Positions 52,614 through 62,040 of a DNA stretch of 64,000 nt are shown here, piece after piece. Within the stretch, counting starts at the first letter, position 1, and every line of letters begins with the position of its first letter. Source of the stretch: CAVXXB01 sp963765585 (GTDB lineage: Bacteria; Calditrichota; Calditrichia; JAJRVZ01); assembly GCA_963765585.1 (NCBI GenBank), contig CAVXXB010000012.1:124001-188000 (forward strand), in the 5' to 3' direction. Below the pieces are notes generated by a model that saw nothing but the letters and a program-made list of their open reading frames with translations, was not told the origin of the DNA and did not search any database. A program made the translations under genes and the position numbers.

Positions 52614-54219
52614 ATGAAATCGACATCTACTGCTTATATATTTGTATTATCCTTACTCACAACTATAATGTTATTCCGTTCCAGGAATCAAAACCGTATC
52701 GGCTCAGCCACGTATGGGGCTTGAAACTAAATTTCTTCCTGATAGTCTGCAGAGATTTCGGGATTTGGCAGATCGGTTGCGATAGATGGAAATACAGCAA
52801 TCTTAGGTGCACCCGGCACAGCGAAGTCTTCGGGAGTGGCATATATATACCAATTCAATGGCAATGATTGGATTCAAACTCAAAAATTACTTTCCAGTGA
52901 ATGCCTTAGAGGTCCGGAGGATCGGTTTGGTTCTCATGTGGATATTGAAGGAAATGTACGGCAGTGGTCGGCGTCCGGGCCATTTAATAAATTGAACGGA
53001 TAAGTATATGTGTTTAATTATAATGGTGTTGAATGGATTGAAGTACAGAAACTAAAGATTCAATCATCACAAAATCAATGAATATTTGGTCAGGATTTCG
53101 CTCTCTTTGAGTGGTACATAACTGCTTGTTGGAACTCGAGAATGCTAGATAACCTGGAGCATGCCTTTATTTTTGAATATGATGGCGTGAAATGGATTGA
53201 AACAAATGAATTAAAACCGCCGGAATCAGAATCGACAATCCGATTTTTGGAAGTTCGATGTAGATCTTTAGTGAGGATAAAAGCAGTAATTGGAACGAGG
53301 CAGGAAGAGTATATGTTTTTCATGATGAGTGGAAATAATTGGGCATGAAAAACAAATACTTGTCACCATTAGGACTTGGATGCCAGACAGCTACCATATG
53401 GTTATAGAGTCTAAATGTGAGCTATATCATGGCAATTCAATTATCATTGGAGGCATGTTGAAATATCAAATGGTCTGGCTTCAGGGGCGGCATATATATT
53501 TCAATTATGATGGAAAAATTGGTATGAAAACCAAAAATTGATTAGCCGAATGATGATGCACCAGAGATCATTTTGGTAGTCGTCGTATACATTTAAACGG
53601 TAATTTATTGATAATTGGAGCAGCTGGTGACAGAGATAACCGTGGTGCAGCGTATATCTATGAATATGATGGGGCTGGATGGGTGCAAAAATACAAACTG
53701 GTCAAAGGGGATGATGAGGCCAATGATCCTGGTTGGTGAGAATTATGGCCGGTTTGGAGGTTCGGTATTCATCAATAAAAATAGGCATTGGTTGGCGCGT
53801 CGGGAGATAAAAGAAAATGGTATTAAGAACCGGTGCAGCATATTTGTATGAATTTATGGCGCAGCCAGGTAATGTTACGGCTGCAGATGGCGAATCAAAC
53901 AATCAGATTAAAATTTCCTGGAATAACCGTTCAAATAATGCCGATGGTTTTAGAATATATCGTGATGGTGAGGAGATAGGAAGTACAGTACTTGCTGCAA
54001 CGGTATATAATGATATCGATGCCATTCCCGGAAAATTATATAATTATCAGGTAACAGCCTATAATAATTACTGGGAAGAGTCACCGCTCTCTTTTCCAGA
54101 TCTGGGCTGGCGCAGAGCAAACGGTAATATAAAGGGAATCGATACAGACGCAGGAAGGGGCGACCATTAAGGATGTTGACATTTCCGTAACTCCGGTAGA
54201 CACATCATTAGGTCTCTCA
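52614..54219 (+). pseudogene. FG-GAP repeat and FN3 region (5' part of giant T9SS protein), heavily frameshifted
   Basis: ATG 52614 follows AGGGGG and starts a signal peptide (STAYIFVLSLLTTIMLF). Several short frames then carry FG-GAP/integrin-like repeats: VAIDGNTAILGAPGT, SGVAYIYQFNGNDWIQTQKL, GPEDRFGSHVDIEGN, VYVFNYNGVEWIEVQKL, HAFIFEYDGVKWIETNEL, RGAAYIYEYDGAGWVQKYKL. An FN3-type domain (GNVTAADGESNNQIKISWNN ... GKLYNYQVTAYN) is intact at 53817-54110. About ten frame breaks occur in 1.5 kb. The last break, near 54138, joins SIQTQEGATIKDVDISVTP to the giant ORF. Confidence 0.75.
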
Positions 54220-57200
54220 ATGAATTTTGACGGTGTGGATGATTACATTAAAATACCGGCAATTCCGCGAAACGACTCCTTTTCAATTTCCGCCTGGATA
54301 AAAACAACTTCGGCAACGGATCAGCAAATACTGGCCTGGGGTAATAGGTCGACCGGACATCGTGTTGAATTTAAAACCTCAGGTGGCATGTTAACTTATC
54401 GGGAAACGGATTCACAGGCCGGGTTACCGGTTGTCAGCAATCAGCAGGTAAATACCGGCAGCTGGCAACATGTGGCAGTGGTGGTCAGCGATGATATGGC
54501 ACAACTATATATAAACGGTACCGCCGGGTCACAGCGTAATGGCATACGCCGTAATGTGGATGTGAATACCCTGACTATTGGGGCTAATCAATATGGTCCC
54601 GACTTTCTCCAGCCCTTTTCCGGTGGCATAGATGATGCGCAGATCTGGAACCGGGCGTTGACCGAAGATGAAATCCGCGAACACATGTTTTATGGATTGG
54701 ATGGAAATGAAACCGGGTTAATCGCCTACTGGTCGTTCAATGATTCCACGCGTTCAGGGGGAGAAATTGCCGGGGATTATGCCCAGGGTGGTAATCACCA
54801 TGGACAAATTATCGGTTCACAATGGCGTAATGAATCTGCCCCGGTTGGATACCGGGACTTGACCGATGTCGATGGTGAATTTCAAATAGGTAATCTGTTT
54901 TATAATGAATCACGTGAATTCCGGGTAACACCTTCGAAACCGGACCATCTGTTTGATCCGGAACACAGAGATATCGTATTAGAACGTGGTGAGGGGCTTA
55001 GCATCGCTTTTAACGACACCACTGTTTTCACTGTTTCAGGTCAGATCCTGTTTGCCGGCACAGCATGTCCTGTTGATGGTGTGGAAATATTATTAGATGG
55101 AGAAAATACGGATATATTTACTGATGCGGAAGGCAATTTTGATATTGCTGTTGAGGAACCTGGAAAAATATATACAATTACACCGCAATATGAGGATTCC
55201 ATTTCTGCCCATACATTTAGTCCGGCAGAGATCTCCGTCCTCGTTGAGGGAGATATCGACGGACTTTTATTTAATGATACGAAAAAAAATCTGCTCTACG
55301 GAAAAGTACGTGGCGGCTGTATTGCCGGTCTGGGTACGGCCAGATTACGTGTTGCCAGCCTGCAAAACCCGGGTTGTTTGGATACAACCATTACAACGGA
55401 TCATAACGGTAATTACCGTGTATTTTTTCCGGCGCAGGAATACTCGGTAGATCTGGTTTATATCGATAATCCCGATTCCACCAATATTCTTAACTATTTT
55501 GCAACTGAGACAGTAGATATTACCTGGGAAAATAAAAGTGTATATTTTGTTTATCATCCCAAACCGCTGGTACGTTTAGAAATATTACCATCAGAAGTAA
55601 CCTGTGACGCCATACCGATTATGCAGCAGAACAGTCAATACAGTATACTAATCGATGTGCTGGAGGCGTATCAAACCGATACTTGTCATGTGGCTGGTGG
55701 ATTTGTTACCATTTATGATGACATAGGTGGTAATCCGGCAGAACCAGTTGTAATCGAACTGGAGAATGGCCGGGCGATTTATAAACTGATTGCCGGTGTA
55801 CCCAATATACTCGGCGGGGGTCAGCATCCCTACCAGAAGTTAATGCAAATTGAAGCAAATGTGGACGATCAGATAACCGTTCTGGACCAGTGGGCGCTGG
55901 TCACCGGTCACCGGCCACGGACACCAACATTTACCAGTGCGACGCCGGAATTACCAATGATGATCTTACGTGATCCGCCCGGTGACAGAAGTTATAGTTA
56001 TCAGGCAAAGGGGAGCACCATTATTACCCGCAGCAGTCTGGAATATGAGTCAAGCAGAATCGGGGGATTATTTGCAGATATAAGAGTGGGTGGAATAGTA
56101 AGTTCTCCGGAGGTGGGTGCCAGTACATCTTATGGAGCTTATGGAATTGTCTTAATTCAGGGGCAAAGAGGGGGCACAACTGAAATCGATAGGCAGCTAG
56201 GCTTTGGTGGTAATGACAGCACAAATGTATTTACCACATCATTCACCGCAAATGAGGAATTTCGTACTGCCGATTCGGATCTTTATACTGGTGATGAGGG
56301 TGACGTTTTTATCGGCGCCTCATTAAACCAAATTTTTGCTCTTACCGATATCGTTGAATATGACCGCACATCCTGCCAAGTTGTACGTGATACTTCACTG
56401 GCAATGGACTTCACCGGTTTTAATACAACATATATTTATACAGAGATGCATATCCGGAATACCGTCATTCCTCAACTTCATGAATTAGCAGCAATATCAA
56501 CGGATTCTGTCGATTTTTTTAATATCGCTATCGAGGTCTGGCAGGAGGCACTTGATAAAAATGATCAATTAAAACAGGAAGCAGTTAAATTAAGGAATAT
56601 TTCGTTTAGCGGTGGTACGCAATATGAGTACAGTGAATCAACATCCAAGGATTCATCATTCACTATTGGATATTCTCAAATTATTGAACGGGAATTTGTA
56701 TACGGTGCGGGATTTGTTATAAATGCAGTGCCCATAGAATTAGGTTATAAATCAAATTTCAAGTGGACTTTGCGTGAAACGCTTCTCGATAGTACAAACT
56801 CGCAAAGTAAAACATTTGGTTATAGTTTGGGGGATGATGACATCGGTGACTTTTTTAGCATTGATGTCAAAATGGATAAGAGGGGATATGGAACACCGGT
56901 TTTTGACCTGGTTTCCGGAACCAGCAGCTGTCCCTGGGAAGATGGTACCCAACCGCGTGATGGCCCGCAACTGGGCATTGATACCTTTGTTCAAAATGAT
57001 GTACCTCCCGATGAGCCCGCCACGTTTATTCTCTCCCTGGGTAACACTAGTGAAAGTGGAGAAACCCGGCCCTATGATTTGCGCGTGATACAGTTAAGCA
57101 ATCCCGATGGCGCGGTAATTAAATTGGGTGGTGCGCCAATGGCCAACGCACTGTCTTATTTTATACCAGCCGGTGATTCGGCCTATCAGGCTACGCTGAC

Positions 57201-59787
57201 CGTTGAACGTGGCCCGCGCGCTTTTGATTATGAAAATCTACAAATTATGATGGTTCCTCCCTGCGAATATGATCTGTATGATACCCCGGTACCAATCGCC
57301 GATACAGTTACTTTTTCAGTGCATTTTGCCAGTCCGATCAGTGATGCCGGTCTGAGCTACCCGCAGGATAACTGGGAAATCAGTGCCGGTGAACCCGATT
57401 CGCTGCCGGTGGTGATCAATGATTATAATATCCATAATGACTATCTAAAAAGTATCAAATTGCAATATCGCCAACCAGGTGAAAAGTGGATCAATGCATT
57501 TAGCGTGACAAAGGATCAGTTACCGGATCAGAATCTGACCCGTTACTGGAATTACAAAAATTTGTCTGATGGGGAATACGAATTACGGGTAGTCAGTGAT
57601 GGCGGTGCAAACGGTGTAAGATATAGCCAGGTGGCAAAAGGGCAGATTGAACGCAATGCACTCCTGGTACTCGGTGTTCCCGAACCGGCCGATGCGGTTT
57701 TAAATGCCGGTGAAAGCATTGCTATCCGGTTTGCTGCCGGTATTAATCTGGATCAGCTAAATATTCAACGCGATATATCATTGATCGATGCGACAGACAG
57801 CACGTCAATTGGTTTTAATGTTGTCGTGCAGGGAAATAACCTGATCATTGAACCGGAGATTTCCTTTACAGAACTGGGTGAACGTACTTTGATCGCCTGG
57901 GTTTCGAATATTTCCGATGCCGATGGTAATCGGCTGCGTCAGCCGGTCAGCTGGCGTTTCACTGTAAATCAACAGGCCGCCTACTGGAAGTCATTTGCAT
58001 CCGAAATACGGACATACCAAGGCAATCAGCAGATTCATACCACCACGCTATATAATTCCGGATCTGAACCGGTCGAATATCAGCTGGTTTATCTGCCGGA
58101 ATGGCTTTCCATGGTTTCTGACAATCTCATGGGAACAATGGCGCCGGGCACAGAAAAACTCCTCACCTTCAGATCGAAAGAAGATGTCCCTGTCGGTGTC
58201 ACTCGTGATTCTGTGGTAGTTCGGCTGGCCGGACAAGAGGAATCGCGAAACATAGAGCTCAATGTTTTGGCTGCACCGCCACAGTGGAGTTCACAGGAAA
58301 TCACCGCCGGGGCATATATGACCGAGGTATATGCACAGCTGTTACTTAATGAAAATATTTCTGGGGATAATTTGGATTTTGCAGGCGTGTTCATCAATGA
58401 TCAGTTGTATGGTATGGGCCATGTGCGGTTTGATGAACTCACTGGTCAGCACCTGGCGGCCTTCCAGGTTTTCTACACGGCGCCGGTTGGCGGGATATTG
58501 GAATTTCGATTATGGGATGCCTCGGATGCCCGGGAATACCGCTATTATAGTGACGACCTGGTTTTTCAGGCGGGTACTTCAATTGGAAACCGGTATCATC
58601 CTCTCATCATTCAGCCAAATGAAATCTACCAGGCAATTGACATAAAATCAGGCTGGAACTGGATATCTCTAAATGTGGCTGCATCCGATCTGTCTCTCAA
58701 ACGCATTTTAAAAGACTATAATGCACAACCCGGGGATTTAATAAAAGGTCAGTCCGGATTTAGTGAATATTCCGATGAAAATGGCTGGACGGGTACACTG
58801 GATTTTCTGAGGTTGGATGCCGGATACAGGTTGAAATCGAAAAATGGCAATAAACTGGTCACTGCCGGCCGGCCGGCAAACAGCTGGGCGACACCCGGCG
58901 CTTTGACACCGGGTTGGAACTGGATTGGCTATCTTCCCGAAAAATCTCTTGAATTAGACGATGCATTATATTTTCTGAAGAATGTGCAGGGAAATATTAT
59001 TAAAAGTCATGACCAATCAGCAATATATGATAACGGCGAATGGGTGGGAAAACTTCGTGAAATGCATCCCGGTCAAAGTTATTCACTTTATACGCAGCTG
59101 AGTACAGAACTGGTATATCCGGATCTAAAAAAGCAGCAGCAATTTAGTGAAAAATCAGATTGGACTGTGGATGTACATAAATATGAGTCCAATATGACCG
59201 TAACCGGTGTCTTTACTTTTGACGGTTCGGATTATGGCGACAGCTCATTAATTGTAGCCGCATTTATTGATGGTGAGTGTCGCGGGGTGACACGTCCGCA
59301 ATATGTTCCACATCTTGACAGCTATATCGCATTTTTAATGATGTATGGTGCAACGTCAGAAAACGGCGCATCGGTTCAACTGAAGGTATATGAACCCAAC
59401 ACTGAAATCACCCGGGAAGTTGCAGAAAGCATGGTTTTTAATTCCGATGCCCATAACGGCAGTTTGCAGGAACCTTTAGAACTGAATGCCCTGCAAACGG
59501 AGAAAGAAAGAATTCCGGCTGTGTTTTATCTACAGCAGAACTATCCTAATCCATTCAACCCGTTGACGACCATTGAATATGGTCTGCCAGTGGATGAGGA
59601 TGTTACAATTGCAATTTATAACGTATTGGGACAAAAGATATCGGTGTTGGTTGATGGCCGGCAGGAGGCCGGCAGATACAAAATTCAATTTGACGCCGGT
59701 GCCATTGGCATGGCCAGTGGTGTGTATTTTTATCAGATTCGCACCAATGCGTTCGTCAAGTCGCACAAAATGCTGTTGCTAAAATAG
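54220..59787 (+). CDS. Giant T9SS-secreted multidomain protein (LamG, carboxypeptidase-regulatory-like, unknown core)
   Basis: 1855 aa, no interruption. Its true start is upstream (see 52614); the frame is open from about 54138. LamG 1-170 (MNFDGVDDYIKIPAIP, ISAWIKTTS, GGIDDAQIWNRAL, GLIAYWSFND); carboxypeptidase-regulatory-like sandwiches about 220-460; an unassigned core about 560-960 with repeated alternating strands (FTIGYSQIIEREFVYGAGF) and Cys-Pro-Trp; Ig-like domains about 1000-1250; two copies of a GWNWI module at about 1477 and 1565 (SGWNWISLNV, PGWNWIGYLPE); tail NYPNPFNPLTTIEYGLP...SHKMLLLK. This tail lacks the 7-bp repeats. A surface or secreted binding protein; enzymatic activity is not evident. 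Confidence 0.82.
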   Translation: MNFDGVDDYIKIPAIPRNDSFSISAWIKTTSATDQQILAWGNRSTGHRVEFKTSGGMLTYRETDSQAGLPVVSNQQVNTGSWQHVAVVVSDDMAQLYINGTAGSQRNGIRRNVDVNTLTIGANQYGPDFLQPFSGGIDDAQIWNRALTEDEIREHMFYGLDGNETGLIAYWSFNDSTRSGGEIAGDYAQGGNHHGQIIGSQWRNESAPVGYRDLTDVDGEFQIGNLFYNESREFRVTPSKPDHLFDPEHRDIVLERGEGLSIAFNDTTVFTVSGQILFAGTACPVDGVEILLDGENTDIFTDAEGNFDIAVEEPGKIYTITPQYEDSISAHTFSPAEISVLVEGDIDGLLFNDTKKNLLYGKVRGGCIAGLGTARLRVASLQNPGCLDTTITTDHNGNYRVFFPAQEYSVDLVYIDNPDSTNILNYFATETVDITWENKSVYFVYHPKPLVRLEILPSEVTCDAIPIMQQNSQYSILIDVLEAYQTDTCHVAGGFVTIYDDIGGNPAEPVVIELENGRAIYKLIAGVPNILGGGQHPYQKLMQIEANVDDQITVLDQWALVTGHRPRTPTFTSATPELPMMILRDPPGDRSYSYQAKGSTIITRSSLEYESSRIGGLFADIRVGGIVSSPEVGASTSYGAYGIVLIQGQRGGTTEIDRQLGFGGNDSTNVFTTSFTANEEFRTADSDLYTGDEGDVFIGASLNQIFALTDIVEYDRTSCQVVRDTSLAMDFTGFNTTYIYTEMHIRNTVIPQLHELAAISTDSVDFFNIAIEVWQEALDKNDQLKQEAVKLRNISFSGGTQYEYSESTSKDSSFTIGYSQIIEREFVYGAGFVINAVPIELGYKSNFKWTLRETLLDSTNSQSKTFGYSLGDDDIGDFFSIDVKMDKRGYGTPVFDLVSGTSSCPWEDGTQPRDGPQLGIDTFVQNDVPPDEPATFILSLGNTSESGETRPYDLRVIQLSNPDGAVIKLGGAPMANALSYFIPAGDSAYQATLTVERGPRAFDYENLQIMMVPPCEYDLYDTPVPIADTVTFSVHFASPISDAGLSYPQDNWEISAGEPDSLPVVINDYNIHNDYLKSIKLQYRQPGEKWINAFSVTKDQLPDQNLTRYWNYKNLSDGEYELRVVSDGGANGVRYSQVAKGQIERNALLVLGVPEPADAVLNAGESIAIRFAAGINLDQLNIQRDISLIDATDSTSIGFNVVVQGNNLIIEPEISFTELGERTLIAWVSNISDADGNRLRQPVSWRFTVNQQAAYWKSFASEIRTYQGNQQIHTTTLYNSGSEPVEYQLVYLPEWLSMVSDNLMGTMAPGTEKLLTFRSKEDVPVGVTRDSVVVRLAGQEESRNIELNVLAAPPQWSSQEITAGAYMTEVYAQLLLNENISGDNLDFAGVFINDQLYGMGHVRFDELTGQHLAAFQVFYTAPVGGILEFRLWDASDAREYRYYSDDLVFQAGTSIGNRYHPLIIQPNEIYQAIDIKSGWNWISLNVAASDLSLKRILKDYNAQPGDLIKGQSGFSEYSDENGWTGTLDFLRLDAGYRLKSKNGNKLVTAGRPANSWATPGALTPGWNWIGYLPEKSLELDDALYFLKNVQGNIIKSHDQSAIYDNGEWVGKLREMHPGQSYSLYTQLSTELVYPDLKKQQQFSEKSDWTVDVHKYESNMTVTGVFTFDGSDYGDSSLIVAAFIDGECRGVTRPQYVPHLDSYIAFLMMYGATSENGASVQLKVYEPNTEITREVAESMVFNSDAHNGSLQEPLELNALQTEKERIPAVFYLQQNYPNPFNPLTTIEYGLPVDEDVTIAIYNVLGQKISVLVDGRQEAGRYKIQFDAGAIGMASGVYFYQIRTNAFVKSHKMLLLK

Positions 59788-59802
59788 TATCTCAGGCTAC
59801 GA

Positions 59803-59975
59803 ATGAAAATAGAAATTTGACAGGATAACAGGATAATCTGATTATTATGAAATAACAGCAATATCGCTATGTAAAACTCATAATAACAATGAATTATACA
59901 AAAAATAAATCATGAAAATCCGGTGATCCTGTCTAAAAAATAAAATTTTGATATCATTTGATACAAACTATAAAT
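59803..59975. repeat. Dispersed repeat, copy 2 (partner at 1977-2150)
   Basis: TTGACAGGATAACAGGATAA at 59817 and GGTGATCCTGTCTAA near 59922. Aligns with 1977-2150 over about 170 bp with scattered differences; here the right end keeps the full CCTGTC. Confidence 0.85.
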
Positions 59976-59994
59976 AAAAATTAAATATTTAACC

Positions 59995-60115
59995 GGATAA
60001 TTGGATATTAAAAAAGAGATTAAAAATTGGTAATTAATGACGGCCTATCGCCAATTGCCAACAAACAATAGTTAATTACTCATTTCTAATTCTAATCCTG
60101 TTATCCTGTCTAAAA
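59995..60115. repeat. Second inverted-repeat remnant with 7-bp units
   Basis: CCGGATAATTGGATATT on the left, CCTAATCCTGTTATCCTGTC-type end on the right (about 60085-60110); interior GCCAATTGCCAAC and TTCTAATTCTAATCC units. Lies upstream of the choice-of-anchor gene. Nothing else in 59788-60160. Confidence 0.65.
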
Positions 60116-60160
60116 AATAAATAGCAAATCGCCACCGGCTTTGCTATCTGGAGAAAAATT

Positions 60161-61369
60161 ATGCCTAAACTTTATTTCAATTTTATGTTCTTAGTAATTT
60201 GTGGTATTTCAAATCTTTTAGGTCAAACAAATATCAAATGGCAGGAAACATTTGACGGGACAAGTATGCCGGAAGGCTGGCGGGTAATCGATGCCGATGG
60301 CAGCGGTTCCGGTTTAGAATTAGTCCAGACAGCAAGCACAACGGGTGGCAGAGATATTTTACCCCAGACCGGTCAAAGTTTCTGGACCAGTGGCGCGCAA
60401 AATGCCAACCGGCCCGGAGTAATAGACGAATGGTTGATCAGTCCGCAGATCTCAGTGATCTATGCCGGAGATAGTTTATATTTCTGGGCCGGTGCGGTTG
60501 ATCAGGGCTTTGATGATTCGATACGGGTTAAGGTCTCTACCACCAATAGTAAAATGGAAAGTTTTGTACATGAATTGGCCCACTTTAAAGTCGATGGTCC
60601 GGTAGGCCAATGGCATCGTTATGGGTTCGATTTATCCGAATTTGACAGTACCGACATTTATTTTGCCATCAATTATTATGTAAAAGATGGCGGACCCGGA
60701 GGACAGCATTCTGACTTTGTCTGGATCGACCATCCGGTTGTAACCGGAGATCCCGGTACAATAAATAATCCGCCAACGATAGTTTATTTAAATGAGCCGG
60801 CAAACAAAGGATATGTGGATTTTAATACATCGACTTTTGATTTTACCTGGACTGCTTCGCAGGATCTCGATGGCGAAGATCTAGAGTATACAGTATCTGT
60901 ATTAAATGTGTTTCCGCAAATGCATTTCATGGTTGTAAACGACACTGTTTATACAATGAACTGGAAAGACGTACTCAATGAGAATTTTGAGTATCAATGG
61001 ACGGTGGAGGTAACCGACGGTAAATCGACGGTTGCTTCTCAGGACACTTTTTCTTTTAAAATCGCTGATCCGGCGGGCATCGCTTCCGGCTCTGAAGCAG
61101 TTCCGGGAGATCCGGTTTTGCAGCAAAATTATCCCAATCCCTTCAATCCGTCAACAACTATCAATTGGCAATTGGCAGTTGGCAGTGATGTGGAATTAGC
61201 GGTTTACAATTTACTAGGAGAGAAAGTAGGATCTCTTGTCAAAGAGTATCAGGCGCCTGGAAATTACAGTATTGAATGGAATGCGGCCGGATATCCCACC
61301 GGTGTCTACGTATATCGCATCAAAACGGATCACTGGCAGGATGTAAAGAAGATGATTCTGGTGCGATGA
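60161..61369 (+). CDS. Choice-of-anchor J domain T9SS protein
   Basis: 402 aa. Signal peptide (to LLGQT). Residues 25-205 are a cleaved-adhesin / choice-of-anchor J sandwich (WQETFDGTSMPEGWRVIDAD, DEWLISPQISV, SDFVWIDHPVVTGD); 210-300 an Ig/cadherin-like domain (FTWTASQDLDGEDLEYTVSV, WTVEVTDGKS). Tail NYPNPFNPSTTINWQLAVGSDVELAVYN...KKMILVR; here the 7-bp units are TTGGCAA/TTGGCAG. The last 18 codons and the downstream 30 bp nearly match the end of the beta-helix gene at 52132. RBS GGAG. Probably a secreted adhesin. Confidence 0.88.
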   Translation: MPKLYFNFMFLVICGISNLLGQTNIKWQETFDGTSMPEGWRVIDADGSGSGLELVQTASTTGGRDILPQTGQSFWTSGAQNANRPGVIDEWLISPQISVIYAGDSLYFWAGAVDQGFDDSIRVKVSTTNSKMESFVHELAHFKVDGPVGQWHRYGFDLSEFDSTDIYFAINYYVKDGGPGGQHSDFVWIDHPVVTGDPGTINNPPTIVYLNEPANKGYVDFNTSTFDFTWTASQDLDGEDLEYTVSVLNVFPQMHFMVVNDTVYTMNWKDVLNENFEYQWTVEVTDGKSTVASQDTFSFKIADPAGIASGSEAVPGDPVLQQNYPNPFNPSTTINWQLAVGSDVELAVYNLLGEKVGSLVKEYQAPGNYSIEWNAAGYPTGVYVYRIKTDHWQDVKKMILVR

Positions 61370-61379
61370 CAATTTTTAG

Positions 61380-61492
61380 AAAAATTAGACAGGATAACAG
61401 GATTCACCGCAGAGCGCGCAAAGAGTTAAAAAGGACGCCAAGAAATATATAGTTTTATAAGCGTCCTTCAACTCTAACTTCTAATTTCTCAT
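61380..61492. repeat. GACAGGATAACAGGA end and 8-bp repeat
   Basis: AAATTAGACAGGATAACAGGA at 61382 followed directly by TTCACCGCAGAGCGCGCAAAGAG and, after 30 bp, CTTCTAATTTCTCA units. The solo end here is fused to another repeat family. Confidence 0.65.
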
Positions 61493-62002
61493 TTATGGTG
61501 CAGCATATTTAATCGAATATGGCTGAGATTTCTGAATAGCATATTCCAGTTTCAGGTTGACAATCTGCCTCATGTGCAGAAAATCATGGGCCAGCCAGGC
61601 GGCGAGCATATCCCCGGCACGTATTTCCCAGAGTTTAGGATGGTCATATGATTTTGTAAACTCCGGCTGTGAAAGATTGTTGAGCCAGTCTACGGATTTT
61701 TTTCGCTCAGTAACCCATTTTGCCAGCGATTCCAGAAAATCCCGCTTATTATATTCCCGCTCAATAACCCAGTTTTCAGGATCGATAGGTGGCCAATCCT
61801 GTTCCGGGTGGTGCAAAATAAGATCCAGCCGCACACGAAAATCTTCACGTTCTTCATCATAAAGATGATTGATCACCTCCAGAACCGACCACTTTTTCTC
61901 ATCAGGCTTCCAACCAGCTTGTTGTTTATCAATATCTTGAACAAGTGACTGAAATACGGATATATTCGCTTCCAGAGACTTATACATATAAATATTGTCC
62001 AT
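61493..62002 (-). CDS. DinB family protein (putative metal-dependent thiol transferase/hydrolase)
   Basis: 169 aa. Four-helix DinB/YfiT fold: VINHLYDEEREDF (first metal His), AHDFLHMRQIVNLKLEYA (two further His near 139 and 143), forming the usual three-His site. No signal peptide, so cytosolic. Members handle bacillithiol/mycothiol-type transfers or have unknown roles. Stands alone, convergent to the choice-of-anchor gene. Confidence 0.87.
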   Translation of the reverse strand: MDNIYMYKSLEANISVFQSLVQDIDKQQAGWKPDEKKWSVLEVINHLYDEEREDFRVRLDLILHHPEQDWPPIDPENWVIEREYNKRDFLESLAKWVTERKKSVDWLNNLSQPEFTKSYDHPKLWEIRAGDMLAAWLAHDFLHMRQIVNLKLEYAIQKSQPYSIKYAAP

Positions 62003-62040
62003 ATAGATCCCGAAATCCGAATTCCTCCGAAGGAGTCCCT

